Shown piece by piece: positions 34,028 to 45,237 of a stretch of DNA of 64,000 nucleotides. The DNA lies in assembly GCA_031002005.1 (NCBI GenBank), contig CM061914.1, positions 196,310,685 through 196,374,684 on the forward strand, in the 5' to 3' direction. Position 1 is the stretch's first letter; every line of letters starts with the position of its first letter. The translations under genes and the position numbers were made by a program. Source of the stretch: Vandiemenella viatica (lineage: Eukaryota > Arthropoda > Insecta > Orthoptera > Morabidae). The notes below the pieces were generated by a model, which was given only the letters and a program-made list of their open reading frames with translations, searched no databases and had not been told where the DNA came from.

Positions 34028-34052
<25 letters not shown>
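33829..34052 (+). mobile_element. SINE family A with poly(A) tail
   Basis: B box GGTTCGAATCCCCGTCAGGC, body GGTTTTCAATGGTTTCCTCA, CACTCCAGGCGAATGCCAGG, tail GACAAGGCGTAACGCCATG, then about 26 A. Intact 3' end. Confidence 0.8.
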
Positions 34053-34058
<6 letters not shown>

Positions 34059-35072
34059 GCGAATAATTAAAAAGGTTGGACGTAGTGATAATTATTTCTG
34101 ACCCAAAGGCACACATATCAAGAATTTCACGAATCGGATAATAAATTCCTCGATAAAATACTTAAAAAAAATAGTTGATATAAAATTTTTAGACACATTT
34201 CTTCTGTTTTCAATTTAAATTCTTTTTGTTTTTGATTTAGATATTCCATTAGAGAGAGAATATCGGAAACAAGTATTAATCTATATAAATTCACTTGTTA
34301 TTGTGTGTGTGTTTTTATTATTTATTTATTTATTTGTTTTGTTCTACACTCGATAGGAAAATACTATTTTTACATGTTCGTGCTCATTACTACGTATTAG
34401 GGTATTTTAAATGGCTGCCTTACACGCAATGTGTCAAAATAATGCGCAGATGGCGTACAATGTGTGTGAGATATTTATACGAATTAAAATATCTTATGTG
34501 CGAAATGATTATGAGATGATATATCACAATTTTGACTGTTATTAACAAAGCGTTCAGACCTTCACAGCGAAAAATAATGACATTCAGACTGTATGAAATT
34601 GGAAACGTAATGACCTAATCAAATAAATGCACCCTTCACATCCTAATATTTATTTAGGAGCATTTTAAAATTGTGTGTTTTTGAATCAGCTATAAATATA
34701 TAAATGTCATTTATCTGGAAGCAGGTTTATCTGTGTGTGTGTGTGTGTGCACGCGGTACAGTGATTACTCGTTTAATTTGTTAATGGATTTCCATGAAAC
34801 GTAATTTAGTCATTAAAAATACCGTAAAACAATATTCCTCTGAGTCGTAAAGCTCACACTCAATGCGTGTAGTTACTCGTTTGTCCGCGTGGCAGCGCGA
34901 TTTCACGAGGAGCCACAGAGAATTGCAAACTATTCCTACAGATGATGTGCGGGGAAAGGATTTGCGGAAGAATATAAGGAAGGTTCAAAGTTCGTGGCAT
35001 TCTAAAAGATATGAGCTTGATTAATCTGTTGATATGAGGTTCACACTTACAACGGACACGTTTGACCTCGAA
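34053..35072. other. AT-rich intronic sequence with a (GT)n tract
   Basis: GTGTGTGT run at about 34731-34749. No gene recognised. Confidence 0.5.
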
Positions 35073-35264
35073 CGCTCATAAACAAAACAGTGGTGTGTGT
35101 CATTTCCATGCACAACTCCGCACTTAACTGCTGGCGCTATTAAAGCACCATAAAAAGGGCCTATTGTCGTGTGATTCCTGGTCAGGTCATACAGCTCGTA
35201 CCCTTCTACATTCAACTTTTCCAAACAAAGATGTTATGGTACCGAAAACAACAAAATATTAACC

Positions 35265-35486
35265 ATGAAACTTCACTCTGTGATTTACAATCAATTTGCT
35301 GCACCTACGTATAAGCCTATGTTGCAATATGCTTGGCGAAAGCCAGGTTATGACATTGACATACCAACATCATCATTTGAAAATCTAATTAGTGTTGCTT
35401 TTGATATTGGACTGCGTGAATGCGAAAGTGATTTGGAATGTGGCTTTAGTGAGGTGTGCACATTGTTCTCTTCCACTTTGTTTTAA
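35265..35486 (+). pseudogene. MKLHS open frame, copy 2
   Basis: 73 codons. Comparison with 48489-48713 shows the shared protein segment MKLHSVIYNQFAAPTYKP with matching downstream blocks (GYDID.PTSSF, SVAFDI, RE/SECESDLEC), after which the two copies diverge. It is probably the C-terminal end of a longer element protein that is lost upstream. No function assigned. Confidence 0.4.
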
Positions 35487-35698
35487 CAACTTCATCGAAA
35501 TCCTACATCTGCACTTTGAGGACTAATATAAGCACTGTCAGGTGTGTGGTACTGCTGTATATGCGTGTTTTGCGCTATATTAACGCACTTCAAACAGAGA
35601 GTTTTTGGCAATGTTGATTGAAAGTGTAATGATACCCTGACGTCATTGAATTACGTATAATTTTCTTCGTATAGTACTGATATCTTGTTACTTTGTTT

Positions 35699-35947
35699 TT
35701 CTTTTTTTTTTTCCTTATTGCTTTACGCCTCATCGACGGCTAAGGTCATTAGAGGCGAGATGGGACTGGGCACAAGGAATGGGAAGGAATTCGGCCATGG
35801 CCTTTTTGAAGGAGGCATCCCGGCATTCGCCTAGAGTGATTTGGGGAAACCATGGAAAACCCAAATCTGGATGCCCGGACGGGGATTCGAACCCGCGTCC
35901 TCCCGAATGCGAGGCCAGAACGCTAACCGTTCACCCACCACGCTCGG
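35699..35947 (-). mobile_element. SINE family A, minus strand
   Basis: Poly(T) at the left, then GCTTTACGCCTCATCGACGG…, GGAAACCATGGAAAACCCAA, B box complement GGGGATTCGAACCC, and end CACCACGCTCGGT. Nested in the MKLHS TIR element. Confidence 0.85.
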
Positions 35948-36424
35948 TTTGTTAGTCTCTATTAAAATGTTACTTGAGGTGGAGTGCAACGTTCTGCATG
36001 GAAATGACACACACCACTGTTTTGTTTGTGATCGCTTGTTATTGTAAGCATGTTTCCGTGCGGTTCCGAGCGTTCGAGGTCAGAGGTGTGACTTGTGAGG
36101 GAGGTCTATAGGAGGAATAGGAATGAATTAAACGTTTGCTGGAGTCTGTGTAGCGCGGAATCTGCTGTGACACTTGGGAAGTGGCCGCTGATTCATAAGC
36201 CGGATAAAAAATTAGTAATGAGGTTTCTTTCGATAATTAAATGCTGGAGGGGAGCGCTAATGCGTGCTAATGCGAGCCAATTACGTTTATGAAGCCGCGC
36301 CGACCCAGATACACTCCCGGCTCACACAAGACGACTGACGTCTCCTTTCAGAGGCATCCAAGAGCGATCTCTGTGGAATACACAGCCCACACTACGACCT
36401 GGCTACAGTCGACATACATCACTA

Positions 36425-36524
36425 CTATTTCAGACAATTTTTCCTACATACTACGTCCATGGATTCTGAATTGAATGAATTACTACTTAATTTTTTATAA
36501 TCACCTTGCAGCTAAAGGTATTTT
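36425..36524 (+). repeat. dispersed repeat, copy 1
   Basis: Shares GAATTACTACTTAATTTTTT and ATAATCACCTTGCAGCTA with 46625-46724 in the same orientation. Type unknown; possibly the 3' end of a retroelement. Confidence 0.55.
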
Positions 36525-36736
36525 TCTGTGTGCCAAGTTGGCAATATTTCATATTTTTAAATTTAGTACACATTTTTACAGCCTAGTATCTGGAATCTAC
36601 AATAGGCCTTAATTTAACACAACAGATTTACATCTGATACTTCAAGACATTATTTCACAATGAATAATTTCAACTTTTGCTGTGTGTACTTTTTTGAATA
36701 TCTGTACAGTCTTTGCTTGTTGGCACGATTCATATG

Positions 36737-37259
36737 TTTATTTGGGGTCGCCCCCATAAACCCTCCAGTACGAGACTCATATCGGCAGGCATCTGTTTAT
36801 CCATAGTACATGTCGTGGGCCAGACTGCCCAAATGCCACTCGGGTACTATATTCAAGCGGCCAGCACTTCCAAGATCTGCAATCTCTTCGTTCACTTCAG
36901 CCGAACATCTTCTTTCTTGAACTTCCTACTGGATCCACATTCTTGATCTTCTGTCTTGATCTTCTTCGCCTGTGTTCTTAATCTTTTTCTCTGCTAACAT
37001 CTTCTTTCTTGATCTTCCTACTGGATTCACTTTCTTGATCTTCTGTCTTGATCTTCTTTCAGCTGTGTTCTTGTTCTTCTCCGCACGTCTCCCACCGCTC
37101 GACACCAACTTGATCTTCTTGCTTCTTACTTCAAACTTCTACTCCTCCAACTGGTATACCTGTAACATTCTCGCCTTCACAGTTTTCTACTCCTCACGGC
37201 GGGTCGACCTGGTCTTCTTCGCGCCTGCGCCCAATCAGAGTGCAAGTTTTCACCATCAC
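36737..37259 (-). mobile_element. retro-inserted element with 15-bp target duplication
   Basis: The perfect 15-mer GGCACGATTCATATG stands at 36722-36736 and 37260-37274. A 15-bp duplication is typical of LINE-type reverse-transcriptase insertion. The 523-bp insert, read on the minus strand, ends in CCCCAAATAAA and contains two copies of a 92-bp tandem repeat (from 36905 and 36997) rich in GAAGATCAAGAAAG. No coding region; possibly a non-autonomous retroposon. Confidence 0.55.
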
Positions 37260-37302
37260 GGCACGATTCATATGACTGTATCGCCGTTATCATATATTAT
37301 AG

Positions 37303-37732
37303 CAGGGGTGGCCAACCCAAATGATATTGCGGGCCACTTCATAACTCCGCGGGACGCATATAAAATTGTGTATCCCCTTATTAGATTTACACCCAATATA
37401 GACAAATTTTTGGAGTAAAAAATATAAAGTTAATGAGTTATTATTATAGTGTTTACTATTATTCTTACATCTAAAAGTAGAAAATATAATTATAATGATA
37501 CTAAACGCACATTTTAAAGAAATATATAGCACTAAAAATGATATATAAAAGAGACATTAACATAAATGAAATAAATTTTGAAAATATGCATGCACAAATT
37601 ATGTATTTTTTTCAAAACATTGGTTTTCAGTACTTTGGCCATTATAAAATAAATATATTTTGTAAAAGAGTGATGAATCTCGCGGGCCGGAAAAATATTC
37701 AAGACGGGCCGCATACAGTTTGGCCACCCCTG
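37303..37732. mobile_element. hAT MITE with perfect 8-bp duplication
   Basis: Termini CAGGGGTGGCCAAC and GTTTGGCCACCCCTG, flanked by TATTATAG on both sides (37295-37302 and 37733-37740). Inside are GCGGGCCACTTCATAAC and its mirror GCGGGCCGGAAAAATATTC. A standard Charlie/hAT-type non-autonomous element, 430 bp. Confidence 0.9.
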
Positions 37733-37740
37733 TATTATAG

Positions 37741-38805
37741 GTTTCTAAACTTGCCGCATTTCACCACAGTCCATTGTTGTAATTGATTTGTTACAGTTTT
37801 CTGATTTTATAGCGTTTGCAGTTTCCTGTCCACTTTATCGTTAGAATTTTTAGTATTTCACCATGTCACTTTATACTTCTACCACTGCTACTGTTACTAA
37901 ACTACAAGTATTTAATATTACTACTCCACCATCTAAGTAAACATTTTCCAATATTGGTATCGGAGCTGTAATCTGAATTCCAGATCTCCCTAAATAAACC
38001 AGTATTTAAATTTAATTTCGCTATAGTTAATCCTTTCCTCTACACGATGGAACTTTTTTTTAAATTTATTTAATCATTTTTTAAATGACATTTGACTTAT
38101 CTTACTTGTAGACCATCAGACATGTTCTGAACGGATTTCGATCCCCCGAATATATGTTGAATGGTATTTACTCCATATGCCTATATTTCTTCAAAATGAG
38201 CCTTATTTTTCGAGATATTTTTATGCAAACATATCTTAAAAACATTTAAATAATAAAATTATAGTCTTTTTTTATAGCTATGAACGGTGTATGTGGTAAG
38301 TCATCTGCTATTTATTTTGACAACCCTGTACTGCGAAATATTATTTATTTCTTATTTATATTCAGAAATCATTAAGTATTGATCTTATTTTATTTAAAAT
38401 TCATTTACGTATTTTTAATACGCGAAAAAATATACAATTAAATAATTACTTCCAATAGATACAATAAATACTTTTTATTACAATGCTACGCCCGTAAAAA
38501 AAGGATATTTGGTTAATTTTCCATCGAATACATTTGTCGGTGGTAATTATCGCAGAAACGTTCAAATATATTTCCAATTGGTACCGAGCGCAATCGATTA
38601 ATACCACTTTGCAACATGGACATTTCTTTTTTAATAAAGACATTGAGAAACAAACGTCACTAACGTTCGTGATCGTGCAGGTCGCGGAAGTAGTGGTGCC
38701 CGTCCCTCTCTACATGTGTCCGCCTGAAACACGGCATACGGACAAGGGGCAGTGTTGCTGTTCAGATTGCCCTCAGGACATGCGATTTTTTTATTTTTAT
38801 ATCCT
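37741..38805. other. intronic sequence, nothing recognised
   Basis: Very AT-rich, no supported features. Confidence 0.45.
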
Positions 38806-39500
38806 GATACATAATAGCCGAGCACCTAGTGTCTAATCTGGACCCATATTTCCGATATATTACATGAAGCACATAATATAAAATTCTAGTTTGTCAATAA
38901 CAGCTGAATATTGTTCAGGATATAAGACTAATTATTAGTAAATAAACTTATCAAGTTTCACGAAAGCTAGTTGGTTAATTAAATTAGCAGTGTGAAAGAA
39001 TGTATTTGATGGGTGTTAGTGTTTTTTTTACAAATTAGTGATTAGAATAACATACGTAGACACACACACAGATACCGCTTTTTTTTTTGTAACAGTTTAA
39101 CGTCCCTTTTTAACAACGTGGTCTTTAGAGACGGGAAAGGATGGGGGCAAGGAATGGGAAGGAATTCGGCCATGGCCTTTTGAAGGAAGCATCCCGGCAT
39201 TCACCTGGAGTGATTTGGGGAAACCATGGAAAACCCAAATCTGGATGCCCGGACGGGGATTCGAACCGCCGTCCTCCCGAATGCGAGGCCAGAACGCTAT
39301 CCGTTACACCACCACGCTCGGTAGGGGCAGATACCGCTACATGTAACTAAACAGTGAAACATACACAAGTCACTTACTGCACTGTTGTCTCATTGCTTCC
39401 CACTCTGCACATTTATGACGCTCCTACCCACTTACTCCCGGCACAGCCACTTCGGAGTAACTTACCTTCCTCAGGAGGTGACTCCTGGAAGTAGAAGTGT
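38806..39500 (+). repeat. long dispersed repeat, copy 1 (interrupted by SINE)
   Basis: Matches 44793-45237 in the same orientation over almost its whole length, from ACATAATAGCCGAGCACCTA to CTCCCGGCACAGCCACTTCG and CCTCAGGAG. The 249-bp SINE at 39080-39328 is missing in the other copy. Class unknown. Confidence 0.75.
39080..39328 (-). mobile_element. SINE family A with 10-bp target duplication
   Basis: Flanked by AGATACCGCT (39070-39079 and 39329-39338). Poly(T) at the left; B box complement GGGGATTCGAACCG. Confidence 0.9.
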
Positions 39501-40381
39501 CCTCCTTAGACCTATGGGGAGTTTCTTTCTTCAGGAATGATCACTGCTCGGTCTTTGCAGACGGTGACGAGTCGTGGACAGACTGCTCCGTAGTCTAAGC
39601 ACACACACTGGTCGCCACTGTTCTGTCAGCTGCGGCTATGGCGATATCACCACGGTCACCATGATCGACTACTTGCAGCATTGGAAACTTCCGATTTATG
39701 TACCTATCGATGTAATAATGCCATGCAACAGTTTTCTGTAACAATTCAAGTAGTCACAACTCTCGATGTCATTCCAAGGATTACCTACGTCCTGATTCTA
39801 AGTAAGCTAAACCTCTTGTAACGGTATAAAAGAAAAAAAAGTTCATTGAGTAATTAGTATTGATCGTTTATTCTGGGGGTCGTTACCATACAAGTTCACT
39901 ATAGCATACGGTGCTGATCAACTTCAAATGATTGCAGATTCGATTTGAACACGGTCGCCACGGGTAATTACCCGAAATTAAATACTTAGAGTCACTCAAA
40001 GCAACCACAACTACACAAATGAAACAATCTTTCGTGAACACATTATTATTACGCTGAAGTTCACAAAGATGATACAGCGCGCCGTCGTAAACCACCAGAT
40101 ATGTAATCCTAATCCGACTTGGTGGATCTGAAGATTGCGAGGTTCGATTAAGCAGTGAACAAGACTATATGCGATCGCAACAACCACCACACATGTGACT
40201 GCACTAGATTTCACTGTACACAGTTCTTACTCATTACTGTATTACACTTAAACTATCGCCGACACTGCTATCAAAGCTGTTGTCACGCTTTATAAAGTTT
40301 CTTTTAGATAACATACTGTTCACGAGTTCCTGGTATGTTCAATCACACCCACGTTTCTCCATAGTAACTCGCCATCTTGTC
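39501..40381. other. intronic sequence, nothing recognised
   Basis: Short open frames on the minus strand only; no family similarity. Confidence 0.4.
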
Positions 40382-41620
40382 TGGCCGGGGCGCACATTGA
40401 GCTGCGTGGCGCAGTAGGGGCAGCACAGAGCAGGGCAGGACAGCACAGACAATGAAACAGCGTCGGGCAGTCACCCGCGCATATTAGAGCGCAGTTTACA
40501 AAACATTGTTGTGTTGTGGGAGAAACCTACAAAAAAGCGTAACCAAAACCATGTCGATGCAAAAACTCGATTTTTGATTTCTGAATCAGACTGGGATGCC
40601 GAGATTGGAAAATTGTTGTTACTTTAACAGAAACCGAGTTAGGTAAAAGTATGCAAAACTGAGTATATGAAAAGAAGAAACTCTCATCTGGCTTTTGCAG
40701 TGACAAGAGAATTCTCAAAAGATAATTTCCGGATGACTCGAGCGGAGATTCACGGCATAATGTAACCTGTTATTTTCTCGACAAAGTTCAAATATCTATT
40801 AGAACTGAAGAAAATCTCGCTGTATTTTCGTGGTTATTTATCATTTGATAGTACATGACATTTATAAGAATGTTTTTCTCTTTATTTTTGAGAAAAATAC
40901 ATAATAGAACATAAGAAACACCTGTGTTCAACAAATTATTCGGGAAATTGTCTTCACAAGAATCCTCCCTCTCTCGTTAGGAGTTGGACGGAGGTTGCCT
41001 TGAAGATTGAGAAGAACGAGAAGAACTCAATACAGTCGGACGTGTGCCACGGTTAAAAAGAAAAAAAAAAAAAAAAAACTCTCTCTCTGGGCTCTGGGAC
41101 AGTATTGAATGATGTAGTACAAATAATAAGAAAAGAAATAATGTAATAATAGCCTACATACCAATCTTTTTTCAAAGTTTTATTAAAAATGAATTCAAAA
41201 AGAGAAAATAAAAGTGAAAATTGTAAGTGGAGAGTTGTATGATAAATAAATGGTAAATTTACTTGCCGCTTGTTGTGTTCATTATCAAAATTTCTTGTTT
41301 AAATTATTTTTTATGTATTTATTATGACTGATATTGTGAATCGCAGGTTGGTTTCGCACCAGTTTAATCAATGTTTTTCTTATTCCATAGTTGAAAATGA
41401 TTATAAGTAAAGCAATATTATAAATAACGCGTGAAGTGTTACGTTGTAAACCGGCACGAGTGAGCTGCGTGGTACAGTTTCTGTGTCGTGATCACAACGT
41501 GGCACAGTACTGCGCTGCCGTGCTCTGCGTCTCAATACGCGCTGTTCCGCCACAAAAGACAGAGACACAGAATCTGTGCTGTGCCGCCTGCGTCAACTGC
41601 GCTTCAATGTGCGCCCAGAC
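40382..41620. mobile_element. possible TIR element of 1.2 kb
   Basis: Left end GTCTGGCCGGGGCGCACATTGA…GCAGCACAG; the right end, reversed, is GTCTGGGCGCACATTGA and then …GGCACAGCACAG. The ends align with small gaps over about 60 bp. The interior is AT-rich and lacks a transposase. Target duplication not resolved. It abuts the TTA-flanked MITE at 41624. Confidence 0.4.
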
Positions 41621-41623
41621 TTA

Positions 41624-41984
41624 AGCCGCATTCCCACGATCTCTTGTAACGAAGGCTGGACGGGACGGGACGGGACGAATACTCAACCACACGCCAGGGA
41701 ACAGGGCCTCTGCTAGCGGAGACGAGACGCAGCTACCCACTCTGTGTCGGTAAACACCACAGGCGTGTATAGTGGATGCGCTGTTGCCATCGGTTTGCAG
41801 CAGCGGTGCGCACCAGTTATGTTGCTGTAAAGTGCTCTATGCCAAACTACACTAGGCAACGTGGTGTGGAGGTGGCGGCGAGGTAAGCGGGGGCTAACCT
41901 GCGGCGCGCGCTCGTTCCTACACTTCGGCTAATGAGGTCTCGTCCCGTCTCTCCTCCGTTACAAGAGATCGTGGGAACGCGGCT
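41624..41984. mobile_element. Harbinger-type MITE with TTA duplication
   Basis: Termini AGCCGCATTCCCACGATCTC and, reversed, AGCCGCGTTCCCACGATCTC, continuing into TTGTAAC, flanked by TTA (41621-41623 and 41985-41987). Inside is a short (GGGAC)n run. Non-coding, 361 bp, located 200 bp upstream of a CNG exon. Confidence 0.8.
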
Positions 41985-42195
41985 TTAGTCTCCGATACTC
42001 CGCTCAGTGGCCAGTATCGATGTATCGATTGTATCTATCTGTGTTTTTATCGTAGTCAGTTACTTACAGATGCCGACAGTAAGTAACAGTACAGAGTCAC
42101 CAGTGGGGTAAGTGTTGCGGCTCGCTCGGTCGCCACTCGTAGTTTGTTTACCTCACTGTGCGCCGACACGGAGTGACCTTGACCACTGTGCGCAG

Positions 42196-42502
42196 GAGAC
42201 GGTGGACACGGGCGACGACGGCGACGGCGGGTCGAGCCCCACGGGCGGCGCCACGCCCACGAGGCGCAGACGTCGACGCCGCGGGCCGCAGCGCCTGCCG
42301 CGCTCCGTCGTCAACCCCGACGAGAACTTCTACTTCTACTGGCTGATGCTGCTGACGGTGTGCGTGCTGTACAACCTGTGGACGCTGATCGTGCGCCAGA
42401 GCTTCCCCGAGCTGCAGCAGAGCGCTCCCGCCTTCTGGATCTGCTGCGACTCCCTCACCGACACCGTCTTCCTGCTCGACGTCGCCGTCCAGTTCAGAAC
42501 AG
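42196..42502 (+). CDS. Cngl: CNG channel exon, S1-S2
   Basis: Acceptor CTGTGCGCAG|GAGACG, phase 0, donor ACAG|GTACGG at 42502, phase 1. Encodes an acidic/Gly linker, a run of seven Arg, then VVNPDENFYFYWLMLLTVC and VLYNLWTLIVRQSFPELQ (S1), and WICCDSLTDTVFLLDVAVQF (S2). The asparagine/proline lead-in and the FPELQ after S1 are conserved in CNG channels. Codons are strongly GC-biased compared with the AT-rich introns, as expected for a real exon. The polyarginine stretch is unusual and probably cytosolic. Confidence 0.9.
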
Positions 42503-42620
42503 GTACGGCCATCCACAATATACGATAGTCTCGGAAAACTTTATTCAATTTATTTCTGATCGCCGAGCTTACGCTAAAGCCAGCCGCCAGTGGAAGCTCT
42601 CTCAACGTCTTATTAATGTA

Positions 42621-43285
42621 CAAGGCGTGATCAAATGAAATGGTACGAAACGACACGGTAGGTTCAAATGAAGACTTTATTCAAAATATACACCATAGGC
42701 CTGAGCACAACGATCCCACTGATGAACAAGCCGCAGGATTCCTTGTTTCCAGAATTCCTGTGGCCGTGACGAGACCCAGTCCTTCACAGCGTCCTCGAGT
42801 ACGTCGTCCGAGTTGAAGCGCTTCCCTTTCAGGTGTTTCTTCAGTGGACCAAACACATGGAAATCGCAGGGCGACATGTGCGGACTGGTCCAACGTCTCC
42901 CACTTGAACTTGGCCAGTTCCATCTGTGTGACTCTGGAGACGTGTGGACGCGCGTTATCATGGAGCAGAACCACACCCTCCGTGAGCAGCCCCTGTCTAT
43001 TGTTCTTGATGGACCTGCGTAGGCGTCGGAGTGTCTCACAGTACACATCCCCCACCTGTACGCCATCCTGTCTTCATACGGACTGCCGCATCATTTGGAT
43101 GCCGCTTTTGATAAGAGCCTCTGCTCTCTACTGCGCATGCGGGCGCCCGCGCATGCTCCGATCCCAGTCAGAGACTCCAATCGCATCCTGAGATGTCTTG
43201 CTACGTTCTCCCATGACGGAATATGCAAATATTTAACTGTTACGTTTTTACGTCGTTTTGTACCTTTTCATTTGATTACCCCTTG
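42621..43285 (-). mobile_element. mariner, deleted copy
   Basis: TA-flanked; ends CAAGGCGTGATCAAATGAAA and, reversed, CAAGGGGTAATCAAATGAAA. The minus strand keeps LLHDNARPHVSRVTQMELAK in one frame and SPCDFHVFGPLKKHLKGKRF in another, the last third of a DD34D transposase with a frameshift between. 665 bp, so half of the gene is missing. Confidence 0.9.
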
Positions 43286-43606
43286 TAACATATTAGCGAA
43301 ATCTTGCGTTAGCCACAAACTGTGTAAGGTTACAAGGTCCCTTAGAATTTTTGATGAATGTGTTTGTTAAAATTAAATATTGTTCTTGCTTTGTTGATAC
43401 AAATGTGTTAACGTTGTGTGTAAAATAAAAGTTACGTGAATATTTGAGTCCAGGAATATCTATGATCAGTGGCCGTCTAAGACAATCAATATCTTTGGAC
43501 AAGAATTGATTATGGCGATAGGTTGTGCGAGAATAGGATGTGGTGGTATAAAACGGAACGTAGAAATCTGTTATTATGTAGTGTAGTGTAAATAAGTGTA
43601 TTAATA

Positions 43607-44377
43607 CAGTAGAGCTCCAATTATCCGAATCAATTGGGACCGGACCCCATTCGGATAGTCAAAAATTCGGATAATTGGTTTTTTTTCCGAAAAATTACTT
43701 TATTTATGTTGAAAATTGAAGAAAAAACTATTTTTAAATATTTTTTTATTAATTAAATTAAAAGGCAACACATTTATATGTTAAACGCACTTAAAAGTGC
43801 TGTAATTAGTACAGTATGTATGTACCGTACTGTAAGTAAGTACTGTAATTGCTTGCTGAAGATCTCTTTCATAGTAAGCTGTCTGACTGTATTCATCCGC
43901 TTGACAGTGAGAAGTTGCATGTGGTCACACTCGGGCTGACGCTCCATCCACTACAACGCAGTTTCAAGGCCGGCAAATGCTTCACTAGCTGATGGTCCCG
44001 TGTCTGCTTCAACTTCGACATTAAGGTCATCTTCTTCCTCGACACTTTCTTCTTTCACACTTTCAATAAGTTCTTCGTCGTTCAGAATTTCATACCCAGG
44101 GTCTGACGAATCACACACAACCCCTTTCCTAAATCTTCAGCACTAACTTCTCAACATCCAGGAATTTCAAAAGAATGTTTTTGAATTCCTCAAGTGACAC
44201 GTCATTCCCATCTTCTCATCTCTCTTCCCTTTCCTTTTCTTGAGCTTCTTTTTCCTCTTTCTCCTTTTTCTTCTCTACTTCAGTGTATATGCCTTTCAAC
44301 TCATTCCACGCACGTCTTGATGTGACTGCCTCAAGCGATTCGGATAGTCAGAGATTCGGATAATTGGAGTTCTACTG
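43607..44377 (-). mobile_element. Tigger/pogo element remnant
   Basis: TA-flanked; ends CAGTAGAGCTCCAATTATCC and, reversed, CAGTAGAACTCCAATTATCC, with ATTCGGATA repeated inside both. The Tigger signature is the long terminus reading CAGTAGA.CTCC.ATTATCCG. The minus strand holds broken transposase C-terminal sequence with a Glu/Lys-rich stretch. About 0.77 kb, deleted. Confidence 0.8.
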
Positions 44378-44379
44378 TA

Positions 44380-44792
44380 ATGAAAGTTGCTTTCGAGTGC
44401 TCTTAGATGATCCTGTTGAAGTAGATATATTGTTCTGTTCCGAGCTGTGAAACAATATAATGTGCCGACTTCTATAGCTAACATTTCTGCTTGACGATGG
44501 GCTTATTATACATCAAGAGCTATAGTAAAGTGATTATACAGCAAGATAAAGCAGGTAAACCGTCCCACACGGTAACAAGACGCGCTTGCTTACGCGTGTG
44601 CCCCATCACCTCCCTATCAGCTCTGCGCAGTAACCTGTACTTACACTCGCCACAGCTAACTCGTTCAGTTTCTCGAACCAGGGGGATGAGACCTGAGAAG
44701 AAACCCACTTATGTAGATTGGACGTGTAGCTGGGAATTCCTTACATCAACATTATTACTCTACCACTGAGCCACATTATATATGTATATATA
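44380..44792. other. intronic sequence, nothing recognised
   Basis: No supported feature. Confidence 0.4.
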
Positions 44793-45237
44793 TATGCTCG
44801 TACATAATAGCCCAGCACCTAGTATCTACTCTGGCCCATATTTCCAATATATTACAAGAGGTACATAAGATAAAATTATAGTTTGAATATAATAGCTAAA
44901 TATCGTTCAGGATATAAAACTAATTTGTAGCACATAAACTTATCAAATTTCACAAAAATTTGTTACATAATTAAATTAACAATGTGTAATAATGTATTTT
45001 ATATGTAGGAGTGTTTTTTTACGGTTATATACATATATACTGTAAATTAGTAATTTGAGTAACATACGTTCACACACAGATACTGGTATATATAATTAAA
45101 CAAGGAAACATTCACATACACAAATCACTTACTGCACGGTTGTCTCACTGTTTCTCACTTTGTATATTTACGACACTTTTACACATTACTCCCGGCACAG
45201 CCACTTCGGAGTAACTTACCTCCCTCAGGAGATGACC
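44793..45237 (+). repeat. long dispersed repeat, copy 2
   Basis: Counterpart of 38806-39500 without the SINE. It retains the CATAATAGCCCAGCACCTAG start and the CGGCACAGCCACTTCGGAGT end. Confidence 0.75.

Larger units (their letters stand above)
35073..36077 (+). mobile_element. TIR element carrying MKLHS frame, hosting a SINE
   Basis: Left end GACCTCGAACGCTC followed by AACAAAACAGTGGTGTGTGT. The right end, read on the other strand, is GACCTCGAACGCTCGGAACC and then the same AACAAAACAGTGGTGTGTGT. This gives a TIR element of about 1 kb, including a 249-bp SINE insertion (35699-35947). At 35265-35486 it encodes a 73-codon frame beginning MKLHSVIYNQFAAPTYKPML and continuing with GYDIDIPTSSF and SECESDLEC-like text. 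The same frame occurs at 48489-48713 and truncated at 33657. No known transposase domain seen; family unknown. Confidence 0.5.

Noticed and set aside
36926..37108. Lys/Arg-rich 60-codon frame on the minus strand
   Set aside because: Produced by the GA-rich 92-bp tandem repeat, not by a conserved gene.
42148..42516. Open frame on the minus strand over the CNG S1-S2 exon
   Set aside because: Shadow of the GC-rich sense exon; no family similarity.
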